In this document: one piece after another, positions 8,098-18,144 of the stretch | How positions within the stretch are numbered: the first letter of the stretch is position 1 | Layout of the letters: every line of letters starts with the position of its first letter | DNA from: Ramlibacter paludis | Lineage (GTDB): Bacteria > Pseudomonadota > Gammaproteobacteria > Burkholderiales > Burkholderiaceae_C | Direction of reading: 5' to 3' | Assembly (NCBI RefSeq): GCF_022012305.1 | Contig: NZ_JAKLTM010000005.1 | Location: forward strand, 463,096 to 527,095 | DNA length: 64,000 nt | Notes under the pieces: generated by a model | What the model saw: only the letters and a program-made list of their open reading frames with translations | What the model was told of the DNA's origin: nothing | The model's database searches: none | Program-made: the position numbers and the translations under genes

Positions 8098-8517
8098 ATG
8101 CCCACCGCCCTCGACAAAGTCCTCTACACCGCCAAGGCCCACACCACCGGCGGCCGTGACGGCAACTCGCGCACCGACGACGGCCGCCTCGAAGTGAAGC
8201 TGTCCTCCCCCGGCACGCCCGGCCAGGGCACCAACCCGGAGCAGCTGTTCGCCGCCGGTTATGCCGCCTGCTTCATCGGCGCCATCAAGGCCGTCGCCGG
8301 CAAGATGAAGGTCACCGTGCCGCAGGACACCGCGATCGACTCCGAAGTCGACCTCGGCCCGACCTCGCTGGGCTACGGCATCGCCGTGCGCCTGAACATC
8401 AGCCTGCCCGGCATGGAGCGCGCCGCGGCGCAGCAGCTGGTGGATGCCGCGCACCAGGTCTGCCCGTACTCGAACGCCACGCGCAACAACATCGACGTCA
8501 AGATCAACCTGGTCTGA
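8098..8517 (+). CDS. ohr: Organic hydroperoxide resistance protein Ohr
   Basis: This 139-residue protein belongs to the Ohr/OsmC family. The peroxidatic Cys58 (AACFIGA) and resolving Cys122 (VCPYSNATRNN) are both present, as are the catalytic Arg20 (GGRDG) and Glu48 (NPEQLF). Ohr is a thiol peroxidase that reduces fatty-acid and other organic hydroperoxides, using lipoylated proteins as reductant. AAGGAAG precedes the ATG by a few nucleotides. Its position after ohrR fits peroxide-induced expression. Confidence 0.95.
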   Translation: MPTALDKVLYTAKAHTTGGRDGNSRTDDGRLEVKLSSPGTPGQGTNPEQLFAAGYAACFIGAIKAVAGKMKVTVPQDTAIDSEVDLGPTSLGYGIAVRLNISLPGMERAAAQQLVDAAHQVCPYSNATRNNIDVKINLV

Positions 8518-8534
8518 TCGCGCGCGCTGCGGCC

Positions 8535-9623
8535 ATGGGCACCACCACGCTGCTGGTCCGCAAGGACCGGCTTTCCGAAGCGCGGCTCGCGGCCGCCCAA
8601 GACGCGCCCCTCGCGCCCGGCCAGGTGCGGGTGCGCGTCGACGCTTTCGCCCTCACCGCCAACAACGTCACCTACGCCGCCTTCGGCGAGGCCATGCACT
8701 ACTGGCAGTTCTTCCCGGCGCCGGAAGAAGGCTGGGGCATCGTGCCGGTGTGGGGCTTCGGCACGGTGGTGCAGTCCCTGCATCCGGGCGTGGCGGTCGG
8801 TGAGCGCCTCTATGGCTACTGGCCGATGGCGTCCAGCGCCATCCTGCAGCCGCAGCGGCTCACCGAGCGAGGCTTCCGCGACGGCGCGCCGCACCGCGCG
8901 GAGCTGCATGGCATCTACAACGCCTACCTGCGCACCAACCGCGACCCGTACTACACGCCCGACAGCGAGGAAGCGCAGGCGCTGCTGCGGCCGCTCTTCA
9001 CCACCTCCTGGCTGATCGACGACTTCCTCGCGGACAACCAGTTCTTCGGCGCCGACACGGTGCTGCTCTCCAGCGCTTCGAGCAAGACGGCCTACGGCAC
9101 CGCTTTCCAGCTGCAGCAGCGTCCGGGCATCCGCCGCATCGGTTTGACCTCGGCCGCCAACAAGGCCTTCTGCGAAAGCCTGGGCTGCTACGACCGCGTC
9201 CTCGCCTACGAGGAGCTGGACCAGCTCGATGCCGGCACGTCCTGCGTCTACGTCGACTTTGCCGGCAATGCCGCCTTCCGCGCGGCCGTGCACCAGCGCT
9301 TCGCCAACCTGCGTTACAGCTGCGCCGTCGGCGGCACGCACGTGACGCAGCTGGGGGGCGCAGGGCATTTGCCCGGTCCGCGGCCCACGCTGTTCTTCGC
9401 GCCGGCACAGGCGAAGAGGCGCAGCCAGGACTGGGGCGCCGCGGAGCTGGACCAGCGGCTGGTGGACGCCTGGCACGCCTTCCGCACGCACGTGGCGGAC
9501 CCGGCGCGTCCCTGGTTGCGCGTGGAGCGCCACCCAAACGCCGACGCGGCCTTGCAGACCTACCAGCGGCTGGCTGCCGGCGACACGCAACCGGCCAGCG
9601 GCCACATCCTCAGCGTGCGTTAA
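8535..9623 (+). CDS. DUF2855 family protein
   Basis: The product has 362 residues and matches the DUF2855 family, distantly related to medium-chain dehydrogenases. It opens with a GroES-like part (GQVRVRVDAFALTANNVTYAAFG) and has a later Rossmann-like segment (DTVLLSSASSKTAYGTAF, then RRIGLTSAANKAFCESLGCYDRVLAY) that lacks the classical GxGxxG dinucleotide motif. No biochemical role is established. It lies 17 nt after ohr on the same strand and may be co-transcribed, so a link to lipid-derived carbonyls or peroxides is possible but unproven. Confidence 0.8.
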   Translation: MGTTTLLVRKDRLSEARLAAAQDAPLAPGQVRVRVDAFALTANNVTYAAFGEAMHYWQFFPAPEEGWGIVPVWGFGTVVQSLHPGVAVGERLYGYWPMASSAILQPQRLTERGFRDGAPHRAELHGIYNAYLRTNRDPYYTPDSEEAQALLRPLFTTSWLIDDFLADNQFFGADTVLLSSASSKTAYGTAFQLQQRPGIRRIGLTSAANKAFCESLGCYDRVLAYEELDQLDAGTSCVYVDFAGNAAFRAAVHQRFANLRYSCAVGGTHVTQLGGAGHLPGPRPTLFFAPAQAKRRSQDWGAAELDQRLVDAWHAFRTHVADPARPWLRVERHPNADAALQTYQRLAAGDTQPASGHILSVR

Positions 9624-9645
9624 GGCGGCGCGGCGACAATGCCGC

Positions 9646-10650
9646 ATGTCCGACGCACGCCACCCTTACGAAGTCCTCACCCCCGACGTGGTGCTGGACG
9701 CCCTGGCTTCGGTCGGCCTCTACGGGGACGGGCGCCTCATGGCGCTGAGCTCCTACGAAAACCGCGTGTACCAGGTGCACCTGGAGGATCCGTTCGAAGG
9801 CGCGCCCATCGTGGTCGCCAAGTTCTACCGGCCGGGACGCTGGAGCGAGGCGCAGATCGCCGAGGAACACGCCTTCGCGGCCGAACTCGCGCAGGCCGAA
9901 GTGCCGGTGGTCGCGCCGCTGGCGCCGCAAGGCAGCACGCTGCACCACCATGCCGGTTTCATCTTCAGCGTGAGCCCGCGCCGCGGCGGCCGCGGGCCCG
10001 AACTGGACGACGGCGAGGTGCTCGAGTGGATAGGCCGCTATCTCGCGCGGCTGCACACCGTGGGTGCAAGGCGGCCGTTCGAACACCGGCCTGCGCTCGA
10101 TGTGGCGAGCTTCGGCGAGGAGCCGCGCGACTGGCTGCTGGCCCACGACGGCATTCCGCTGGACGTGCAAGGCGAGTGGCAGCGCCTGTGCGAGACGGCG
10201 CTGGCGCGCATCCGCACCGCGTTTGCCGAGGCGCGGGTGGCCGGCGTGCGCGACATCCGCCTGCACGGCGACTGCCATCCCGGCAACATCCTGTGGACGC
10301 CTGATGCCGGCCCGCACTTCGTCGACCTTGACGACGCCCGCAGCGGCCCGGCGGTGCAGGACCTGTGGATGCTGGTCTCGGGAGAGCGCGCGCAGCGGCA
10401 ACGCCAGCTGGGCGCGTTGGTGGACGGCTACGAACAGATGCGCGAGTTCGATCGCGCGGAACTGGCTCTCATCGAGCCCTTGCGCACGCTGCGCCTGATC
10501 CATTACAGCGCCTGGCTGGCGCGGCGCTGGGACGATCCGGCCTTCCCGCACGCCTTTCCGTGGTTCGGCAGCTCCGACTACTGGCGCGGCCAGGTGCAGA
10601 TGCTCGAAGAGCAGCTCGAAGCGATGGACGAGCCGCCCGTCGTCGCCTGA
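9646..10650 (+). CDS. srkA: Stress response kinase A (YihE/SrkA family)
   Basis: The protein has 334 residues and fits the SrkA (YihE) family of APH-fold Ser/Thr kinases. The catalytic loop HGDCHPGNILW lies near residue 206 and the metal-binding FVDLDDAR near 225; the N-terminal SSYENRVYQV segment is also characteristic. In E. coli SrkA phosphorylates proteins and protects against envelope-stress-linked cell death. A GACAAT box ends 5 nt before the ATG and no Shine-Dalgarno is visible, suggesting a leaderless transcript. The stop codon abuts the 3' end of the convergent FAH gene. Confidence 0.9.
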   Translation: MSDARHPYEVLTPDVVLDALASVGLYGDGRLMALSSYENRVYQVHLEDPFEGAPIVVAKFYRPGRWSEAQIAEEHAFAAELAQAEVPVVAPLAPQGSTLHHHAGFIFSVSPRRGGRGPELDDGEVLEWIGRYLARLHTVGARRPFEHRPALDVASFGEEPRDWLLAHDGIPLDVQGEWQRLCETALARIRTAFAEARVAGVRDIRLHGDCHPGNILWTPDAGPHFVDLDDARSGPAVQDLWMLVSGERAQRQRQLGALVDGYEQMREFDRAELALIEPLRTLRLIHYSAWLARRWDDPAFPHAFPWFGSSDYWRGQVQMLEEQLEAMDEPPVVA

Positions 10651-11523
10651 TCAACGCACCGGGTTCTCGATGAACCCGATGCCGTCGATCTCCACCCGCA
10701 CCACGTCGCCCGCCTTCAGGTACTTGGGCGGCTTGAAGCCGATGCCCACGCCCACCGGCGTGCCGGTGGCGATGATGTCGCCCGGATAGAGCGTGATGCC
10801 GGCGGACAACGTCTCGATCAGCTTCGGGATGCCGAAGATGAAGTCCTTGGTGCTGGCGTTCTGGCGCTCCTCGCCGTTGACGAAGCACTTCACCTGCGTG
10901 GCCTGACCGTCGACCTCGTCGGCGCTCACCAGCCAGGGGCCCATGGGGCAGAAGGTGTCGAAGGACTTGCCCAGCAGCCATTGCTGGTGGCGGCCCTGCC
11001 AGTCGCGGGCGGTCACGTCGTTGATGATCGTGTAGCCCCAGACGTGCTGCATCGCGTCGGCGGCGCTGATGCCCTTGCCGCCCTTGCCGATGATGATGGT
11101 GAGCTCCGCCTCGTAGTCGATGGCGGTCGACACCTCCGGCATGCGGATGGCGTCGGTGGGGCCGACGACGCACTCGGGCACCTTGGAGAAGATGATCGGG
11201 TCGGCCGGGATGTCGCCGCCGGACTTGGCGCTGGAGTCGAAGCCGCTGCCGGCGAACTCGCGGGCATGGGCGTGGTAGTTCTTGCCGACGCAGAAGATGT
11301 TGCGGCGCGGGCGCGGGATGGGCGCGGTGAGCTGCACCTGGTCGAGCGCGATGGCGGCGCCGACGGCGGGCAGCGGGCGACCGGCCACCAGGCTTTCGAC
11401 GACCGGCAGGGCGCCCAGCGCGCACTCGGCTTCGGACAACTGGAACGGCTCGATGCTGCGGCCGTCGGCGGAAACGCGGCCGACGCCGGCCTTGCCCTGG
11501 TACTGGTAGGCAGCGAGTTTCAT
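10651..11523 (-). CDS. Fumarylacetoacetate hydrolase (FAH) family protein
   Basis: This 290-residue protein has the FAH C-terminal fold: KNYHAHARE, the metal-ligand region DYEAELTIIIGKGGKGI, and the GTPVGVGIG and PKYLKAGDVVRVEIDGIG segments close to the end. Members are hydrolases, isomerases or decarboxylases in aromatic degradation (for example 2-hydroxyhepta-2,4-diene-1,7-dioate isomerase). ATG 11523 was chosen because homologues start with MKLA; the frame extends further up without support. It is divergent from the Bug binding-protein genes, so a shared catabolic role with the imported substrate is possible. Confidence 0.88.
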   Translation of the reverse strand: MKLAAYQYQGKAGVGRVSADGRSIEPFQLSEAECALGALPVVESLVAGRPLPAVGAAIALDQVQLTAPIPRPRRNIFCVGKNYHAHAREFAGSGFDSSAKSGGDIPADPIIFSKVPECVVGPTDAIRMPEVSTAIDYEAELTIIIGKGGKGISAADAMQHVWGYTIINDVTARDWQGRHQQWLLGKSFDTFCPMGPWLVSADEVDGQATQVKCFVNGEERQNASTKDFIFGIPKLIETLSAGITLYPGDIIATGTPVGVGIGFKPPKYLKAGDVVRVEIDGIGFIENPVR

Positions 11524-11621
11524 GCGGATACCTTCATGGGGGAAAACTCTCTTTCTCGCCGCTTCCGGCGCAACGTAGCATGCTAACAAACCCCCCCAGA
11601 AAAACCCTCAGGAGAGTCCCC

Positions 11622-12587
11622 ATGTTGCGCCGAACGCTGTTCGCCGTGGGCCTGCTGGCGGCAGCCGGCCTGGCTGCTGCGCAGGCTGCTTACCCCAGCA
11701 AGCCCATCACGATGATCGTGCCCTTCCCGCCCGGCGGCCTGGCCGACGTGGTGGGCCGGCCGGTGGCCGAGGCCATGGGCCGCGAGCTCGGCCAGAGCGT
11801 CATCATCGAGAACAAGCCGGGAGCCGGCGGCGGCATCGGCATGGCCGCCGCCTCCAAGGCCGCGCCGGACGGTTACACGATCCTGATGTCGCTGTCCTCG
11901 TTCACGGTGATCCCGGAGGCGGACGTGGTGATCGGCCGCTCGCCGATGTATTCGCTCAATTCGCTCAAGCCCATCGCCCGCTTCACGGCCGACCCGACCG
12001 TGCTGGCGGTGCGCGCCGACGCGCCCTGGAAGACGGTCAAGGACTTCGTGGAGGACGCGAAGAAGCGCCCCGGCGCGATCAACTACGGTTCGTCCGGCAA
12101 CTACGGCACCATGCATGTGCCGATGGAAATCCTGGCGCAGAACACCGGCATCAAGCTGACGCACGTGCCCTACACCGGCGCCGGCCCGGCCGTGGTCGCG
12201 CTGCTGGGCGGGCAGATCGACGCCGTCTCTTCCGGTCCGGCCACCGTGCTGCAGCAGGTCAAGGCCGGCAAGCTGCGCGTGCTGGCCCACTGGGGCAATG
12301 CCCGCCTGCAGACGATGCCGGACGTGCCATCGCTCAAGGAGTCGGGCTACGAGGCCGAGTACGCCCAGTGGTCGGGCCTGTTCGTCCCGGCCGGCACCCC
12401 GGACGCGGTGGTGCAGAAGCTGCGCGCTGCCGCCCGCGCCGCCGCCAACGACCCCAAGGTCAAGGACGTGATCCTCAACGCCGGCAGCCCCATCCTCTAC
12501 CAGGACACGCCGGACTTCGAGAAGTACGTTCAGGCCGATGCGCGCCGCATGGCCGACGTGGTCAAGAAGATCGGCAAGGTCGAGTAA
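11622..12587 (+). CDS. Tripartite tricarboxylate transporter substrate-binding protein (Bug family)
   Basis: The protein has 321 residues with a signal peptide (hydrophobic TLFAVGLLAAAGLAAAQA). The mature part shows Bug hallmarks: YPSKPITMIVPFPPGG, then ADVVGRPVAEAM and ENKPGAGGGIG near residues 60-75, and INYGSSGNYGTMH. Bug proteins bind carboxylates or related small molecules in the periplasm, many as orphans without adjacent TctAB membrane genes, as here. GGAGAG lies 5 nt before the ATG. A second Bug gene follows 22 nt downstream. Confidence 0.92.
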   Translation: MLRRTLFAVGLLAAAGLAAAQAAYPSKPITMIVPFPPGGLADVVGRPVAEAMGRELGQSVIIENKPGAGGGIGMAAASKAAPDGYTILMSLSSFTVIPEADVVIGRSPMYSLNSLKPIARFTADPTVLAVRADAPWKTVKDFVEDAKKRPGAINYGSSGNYGTMHVPMEILAQNTGIKLTHVPYTGAGPAVVALLGGQIDAVSSGPATVLQQVKAGKLRVLAHWGNARLQTMPDVPSLKESGYEAEYAQWSGLFVPAGTPDAVVQKLRAAARAAANDPKVKDVILNAGSPILYQDTPDFEKYVQADARRMADVVKKIGKVE

Positions 12588-12609
12588 GCCGCCCGCCAAG
12601 GAGAGTCCC

Positions 12610-13587
12610 ATGCAACGCACTTCGTTCCTGCGCTGGCTGGCCGCCGGCGCCTGCGCCGCGGCCCTGCTGCCGCTGCCCGCCGCCGCCCAGGGTTACCCCA
12701 CGCGGCCGGTCAAGATCGTGGTGCCGTTCGCCGTGGGCGGCCCGGCCGACGTGTTCGCGCGGGTGCTCGCGCAGCGCCTGCCGGATTTGCTGGGTCAGGC
12801 CTTCGTGGTCGAGAACCGCCCCGGGGCCGGCGCCGTGATCGGCACCGACCTGGTGGCCAAGGCGCCGGCGGACGGCTACACGCTGCTGCTGATGTCGAAC
12901 GCGCACACGGTCAACGAGACGCTGGTGCCGAACAAGCCGTACCACCTGACCAAGGACTTCGTGGGCGTGGCGCCCATCAACTCGTCCGACCTCGTGCTGG
13001 TGGCGCATCCGTCCGTGAAGGCGTCCAACGTGCGTGAGCTGCTGGTGCTGGCCAAGGCGCGCCCCGGCAAGCTGAACTACGCTTCCTCCGGAACCGGCAC
13101 GCCGTACCACATGGCCGGCGAACTGTTCAAGAGCATGTCGGGTGCCTTCCTCGTGCACATCCCGTACAAGGGCAGCTCGGGCGCGCGCACCGACGTCATC
13201 GGCGGGCAGGTCGACCTGATGTTCGACGCCGTCACGACCATGACGGAACAGGTGCGTGCCGGCAAGGTGAAGGCGCTGGCCACCACCGGCAAGCAGCGCT
13301 CCGCCGTGATGCCCGACGTGCCCACGGTCGACGAGTCCGGCGTGCCGGGCTACGAGGCGACGATCTGGCTGGGGCTGATGGCGCCCAAGGGCACGCCGGC
13401 GGCCGTCGTGCAGCGCCTGAACGAGGCGGTGACCAAGATCGTGAGCGACAAGGAACTGCAGCAGGCCTGGGCCAAGCAGGGTGCGGCGCCGCTGGTGATG
13501 AACCCGCAGGCCTTCGACAAGTACGTGCAGGATGACATCGCCAAGTGGGCGAAGGTGATCCAGACCGCCCACATCAAGGCCGACTGA
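12610..13587 (+). CDS. Tripartite tricarboxylate transporter substrate-binding protein (Bug family), second copy
   Basis: This 325-residue Bug protein has a signal peptide ending near AAAQG and the typical YPTRPVKIVVPFAVGGPADV and ENRPGAGAVIGTD motifs, followed by YASSGTGTPYHMAGELF. It is clearly a diverged paralogue of the gene before it, not an exact duplicate, although the two translation starts share the same GGAGAGTCCC leader. The ligand is unknown. Its stop codon overlaps the start of the ModA-like gene by 1 nt, so the three form one operon. Confidence 0.92.
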   Translation: MQRTSFLRWLAAGACAAALLPLPAAAQGYPTRPVKIVVPFAVGGPADVFARVLAQRLPDLLGQAFVVENRPGAGAVIGTDLVAKAPADGYTLLLMSNAHTVNETLVPNKPYHLTKDFVGVAPINSSDLVLVAHPSVKASNVRELLVLAKARPGKLNYASSGTGTPYHMAGELFKSMSGAFLVHIPYKGSSGARTDVIGGQVDLMFDAVTTMTEQVRAGKVKALATTGKQRSAVMPDVPTVDESGVPGYEATIWLGLMAPKGTPAAVVQRLNEAVTKIVSDKELQQAWAKQGAAPLVMNPQAFDKYVQDDIAKWAKVIQTAHIKAD

Positions 13588-14282
13588 TGCGCACGCTCTA
13601 TTTCCTCAGCGGCGGTGCGGCGCAAGGCCTGGTGCGCGAACTGCAGCCCGCTTTCGAGGCCGCGCACGGTTGCCGGCTCGAAGGCACTTTCGGCGCCGTG
13701 GGTGCGATGAAGGACAAGCTGCTGGGCGGTGCGCCCTGCGACCTGCTGATCCTCACGCATGCGCTGATCGCCGAACTCGCCAGCCAGGGCCACGCCGAAG
13801 GCGCCAGCGCCCGGCCGCTCGGCCTGGTGAAGACCGGCGTGGCCGTGAAGCAGGGCGCGGCGGCGCCCGACGTCGGCTCGCCCGACGCTTTGCGGAAGGT
13901 ACTGGAGCAGGCGGGTGCGGTGTACTTTCCCGACCCCGCCAAGGCGACGGCCGGGATTCACTTCATGAAGGTGCTGACGGGATTGGGCGTCGCCGATGGC
14001 CTGGCCCCGCGCCTGCGCACCTTCCCCAACGGCGCCACGGCGATGGCCGCGCTGGCGCAGGCGCCGGAAGCCAACGCGGTCGGTTGCACGCAGGTGACCG
14101 AGATCCTGATCACCAAGGGCGTGCAGCTGGTCGGCCTGCTGCCCCCGCCTTACGAGCTGGCGACCACTTACACGGCCGCCGTCGCGACGCGCGCAGCGGA
14201 GCCGGCGCTGGCGGCGGAACTGATCGCGGCGCTCACCGCGGCGGAAGCCGCGGCGAAGCGCAAGGAGTGCGGGTTCGAATGA
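13587..14282 (+). CDS. ModA-like periplasmic-binding-fold protein
   Basis: The product has 231 residues and resembles the molybdate-binding ModA family (type 2 periplasmic binding fold): SGGAAQGLVRELQPAFEAA, FGAVGAMKDKLLGGAPCDLL, and YFPDPAKATAGIHFMKVL. The start (MRTLYFLSGG) has no signal peptide, unlike true ModA, so it is either cytoplasmic or exported another way. The coding start overlaps the stop of the Bug gene (TGATG). Binding of an oxyanion or small organic ligand is possible; no ModB or ModC gene is nearby. Confidence 0.75.
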   Translation: MRTLYFLSGGAAQGLVRELQPAFEAAHGCRLEGTFGAVGAMKDKLLGGAPCDLLILTHALIAELASQGHAEGASARPLGLVKTGVAVKQGAAAPDVGSPDALRKVLEQAGAVYFPDPAKATAGIHFMKVLTGLGVADGLAPRLRTFPNGATAMAALAQAPEANAVGCTQVTEILITKGVQLVGLLPPPYELATTYTAAVATRAAEPALAAELIAALTAAEAAAKRKECGFE

Positions 14283-14301
14283 GCGACCGCACCCTCCCGC
14301 A

Positions 14302-16212
<1,911 letters not shown>

Positions 16213-16373
16213 GGTTCTAGGGGGAAATGGGGCGTCCCGCAGTTAGGAGCGTTGCGGGAATATTTCAAGGCGATGGATGCTAGCGCACCTCGACGTGAAC
16301 TTTTCGATGTTTCCTGCCCCGGCGGGGCCAGCTCATCCGTCTACCCCCTCTCACCAGTGGTTACAGTCCCTTC

Positions 16374-16568
16374 ATGCGCATCGAGCTGCCTTCCCCGTCC
16401 TGGGCCGACGTCCACCGCGCCCAGGATGACGCCCACACGCTGACGCTGCCCCAGCAGCGCCCGCTGTCGCTGCTGCCTGGCCAACTGCTGGCCGAAGGCG
16501 CACGGGCCGAAACCCTGCGCACCCGCATCGCCCCGGTCGATGCGCGCGAGCTGACCCTCACCCTCTGA
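16374..16568 (+). CDS. Possible small protein of 64 residues
   Basis: The frame encodes a 64-residue product rich in Leu, Ala and Pro without a recognised domain, membrane segment or signal peptide. There is no Shine-Dalgarno, but TACAGT (16362-16367) ends 6 nt before the ATG, the same box-to-start spacing seen at several other starts in this window, which would allow a leaderless mRNA. It occupies an otherwise empty stretch and is not antisense to another gene. It could still be a chance frame in GC-rich DNA. Confidence 0.4.
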   Translation: MRIELPSPSWADVHRAQDDAHTLTLPQQRPLSLLPGQLLAEGARAETLRTRIAPVDARELTLTL

Positions 16569-16593
16569 TTCGCCCGCCCGAAACGGCGGACGC

Positions 16594-16618
16594 AAAAAAA
16601 GGGCCCCGCAGGGCCCTG
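16594..16618 (-). terminator. Rho-independent terminator of the DUF4148-like gene
   Basis: On the minus strand an AGGGCCC/GGGCCCT-type stem with a short loop is followed by a run of seven T. It lies about 50 nt after the stop codon of the leftward gene starting at 16967. Confidence 0.8.
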
Positions 16619-16667
16619 AAGGAACCCCTTGCGGGCTCCTGGGAGGTTCATGAAACGAATTCGTGGC

Positions 16668-16967
16668 TTACAGGCCGATCTCGCCCGAGGAGATCTTGCC
16701 CAGGCGCAGCGCTTGCGCGGCTTCGGCACGCACGGTGGCCGTCTGCAGCGAGGACTTGACGGGTTCGGCAACGCGCGAACCGGCCGGCTCGGTGCTGCGC
16801 GTGGCTGGGACGCGGGCCGCTTCGGCCTGCACTTCGGCGCGGGTGCGGGCGCCTTCGATCTGGATGGCGTACTGGGAAGCGTCGGCCTCGTCGGCGCTGG
16901 CGATGCCCGAGAAAGCGGCGGCGGAAGCGGCGACGATGGCGAGCAGGTGCTTGGAATAGGAAGTCAT
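16668..16967 (-). CDS. Small secreted DUF4148-like protein
   Basis: The product has 99 residues: a signal peptide (KHLLAIVAASAAAFSGIASA, mature start near residue 25) and a short charged, helical mature part with an RTRAEVQAEAAR segment resembling the LTRAEVxAEL repeat of DUF4148 proteins common in Burkholderiales. Function is unknown. AAAGGA precedes the chosen ATG; an earlier in-frame start would only add a non-hydrophobic leader. A strong terminator follows, so it is probably monocistronic. Confidence 0.7.
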   Translation of the reverse strand: MTSYSKHLLAIVAASAAAFSGIASADEADASQYAIQIEGARTRAEVQAEAARVPATRSTEPAGSRVAEPVKSSLQTATVRAEAAQALRLGKISSGEIGL

Positions 16968-17078
16968 GATGCGTTGTCCTTTCAGTGAGTGGCCGGTTGA
17001 CGTCTTCGCCAACCGTGATGTCACTGTAGGAGGGGCTCTTTAGATGGCCCTTAGCGCTGACTTAGCTGGCCGTTAGCC

Positions 17079-17528
17079 TCAGAAGTCTTCCGCGAATTCG
17101 TGCGGCGGCACCAGGTTGGCCAGCGCGCGGAACGCGCCGAACGCCAGCAGCAACTGCGCCACCACCAGCACCGGCTGCGGATGGAGCAGCGCGACCAACT
17201 CCGGCACGCGCGCCCACGCCGCGCCCAACTCGCCGGCCAGCAGGCCGGCGCCGCGCGCGAGCAGGCCCGTCGCCACGGCCACGCCCAGCGCATAGCAGGC
17301 GATGCCCGCGGCCAGCAGCCATTGGCCGCGCCGTGGATGGAGCAGCCGCCGCTTGAGGCTGCCGGTGTAGACGAAGAGGCCGGCGACCAGGGCGGCCAGC
17401 ACCAGCTCCGGCAACCAGGGCTGCGAGCCGGCGCCGGCGGAGAGTGCGCGCATCCAGGACAGGTGCTCCAGCGCGGACAGGAAGGACAGCAACAGCAGCG
17501 AGAGGGCGATGTAGAGGGCGTGGATCAT
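17079..17528 (-). CDS. Integral membrane protein of unknown function
   Basis: This 149-residue protein has four likely membrane segments: about 3-20, 40-55, 72-95 and 118-140. There is no motif I recognise. Its ATG overlaps the stop codon of the upstream gene by 4 nt (ATGA), so the two are translationally coupled and their products may act as a pair in the inner membrane. Confidence 0.65.
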   Translation of the reverse strand: MIHALYIALSLLLLSFLSALEHLSWMRALSAGAGSQPWLPELVLAALVAGLFVYTGSLKRRLLHPRRGQWLLAAGIACYALGVAVATGLLARGAGLLAGELGAAWARVPELVALLHPQPVLVVAQLLLAFGAFRALANLVPPHEFAEDF

Positions 17529-18007
17529 GGCTTCCTCCGCTTGGCCGGCAGGGGCGCCGGCAGCTCGTCCTGCGGCGCCGCGTCGAGCCGCAACAGCACG
17601 CCGACCAGCGCCGCCAGCACGCCCAGCCGCGACGCGAACTCGAGGCCTGCGACGATGCGATGCGGTGTGATGGCGCGCGGCAGGTCGGCGGCCGCTGCGG
17701 CCTCGCGCGCATAGCCGGTCACGAGCTCCAGCGACCAGCTCACGTGCAGCAGCAGGAAGACCAGCGAGCAGGTGGCCAGCAAGGCGACCCAGGCGCTCCA
17801 GCGCGGAATGCGATGCGCCAGCTGCGCATCGCGAAACAGCAGCAGCGCCGGCAGCACCGCCGCCAGCGCGCACACGCTGGCGAGGTCCACCACCTGCAGG
17901 TGCAAGGCCAGCGGATCGACACCGCCTGCCTGCAGCAAGGACTTCAAGGGAAACAACAGGGACAGCAGCACGGCCAGTCCCAGCAAGACAGACGCATTAC
18001 GCAGCAT
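17525..18007 (-). CDS. Integral membrane protein of unknown function, partner of the next gene
   Basis: The product has 160 residues with an N-terminal hydrophobic segment, three further membrane segments (about 38-60, 68-88 and 115-135 by eye) and a basic Pro-rich tail (PAPLPAKRRKP). I do not recognise the family. An upstream in-frame ATG would add 16 polar residues; I prefer ATG 18007 because the hydrophobic segment starts there. It is 138 nt downstream of ribB on the same strand, but there is no evidence of a shared role. Confidence 0.6.
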   Translation of the reverse strand: MLRNASVLLGLAVLLSLLFPLKSLLQAGGVDPLALHLQVVDLASVCALAAVLPALLLFRDAQLAHRIPRWSAWVALLATCSLVFLLLHVSWSLELVTGYAREAAAAADLPRAITPHRIVAGLEFASRLGVLAALVGVLLRLDAAPQDELPAPLPAKRRKP

Positions 18008-18144
18008 GTGCGCACCCCCCCACTCATCGTTTGCCGCGTTATAGCGGCGCGCCACGGGCGAGGGGTGGCCGTCCGCCGCGTGGTCGATTCGCGGGGACGA
18101 GCGTCAGGCAGGCGCGACCGGACGTACGGCCGCGTGAGGAAATG

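Larger units (their letters stand above)
16213..16667. other. Sparse region between htpG and the DUF4148-like gene
   Basis: Apart from a doubtful 64-codon frame (16374-16568) and a leftward terminator (16594-16618), I see nothing definite here. The part next to htpG (16213-16370) should contain the htpG promoter. Confidence 0.4.
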
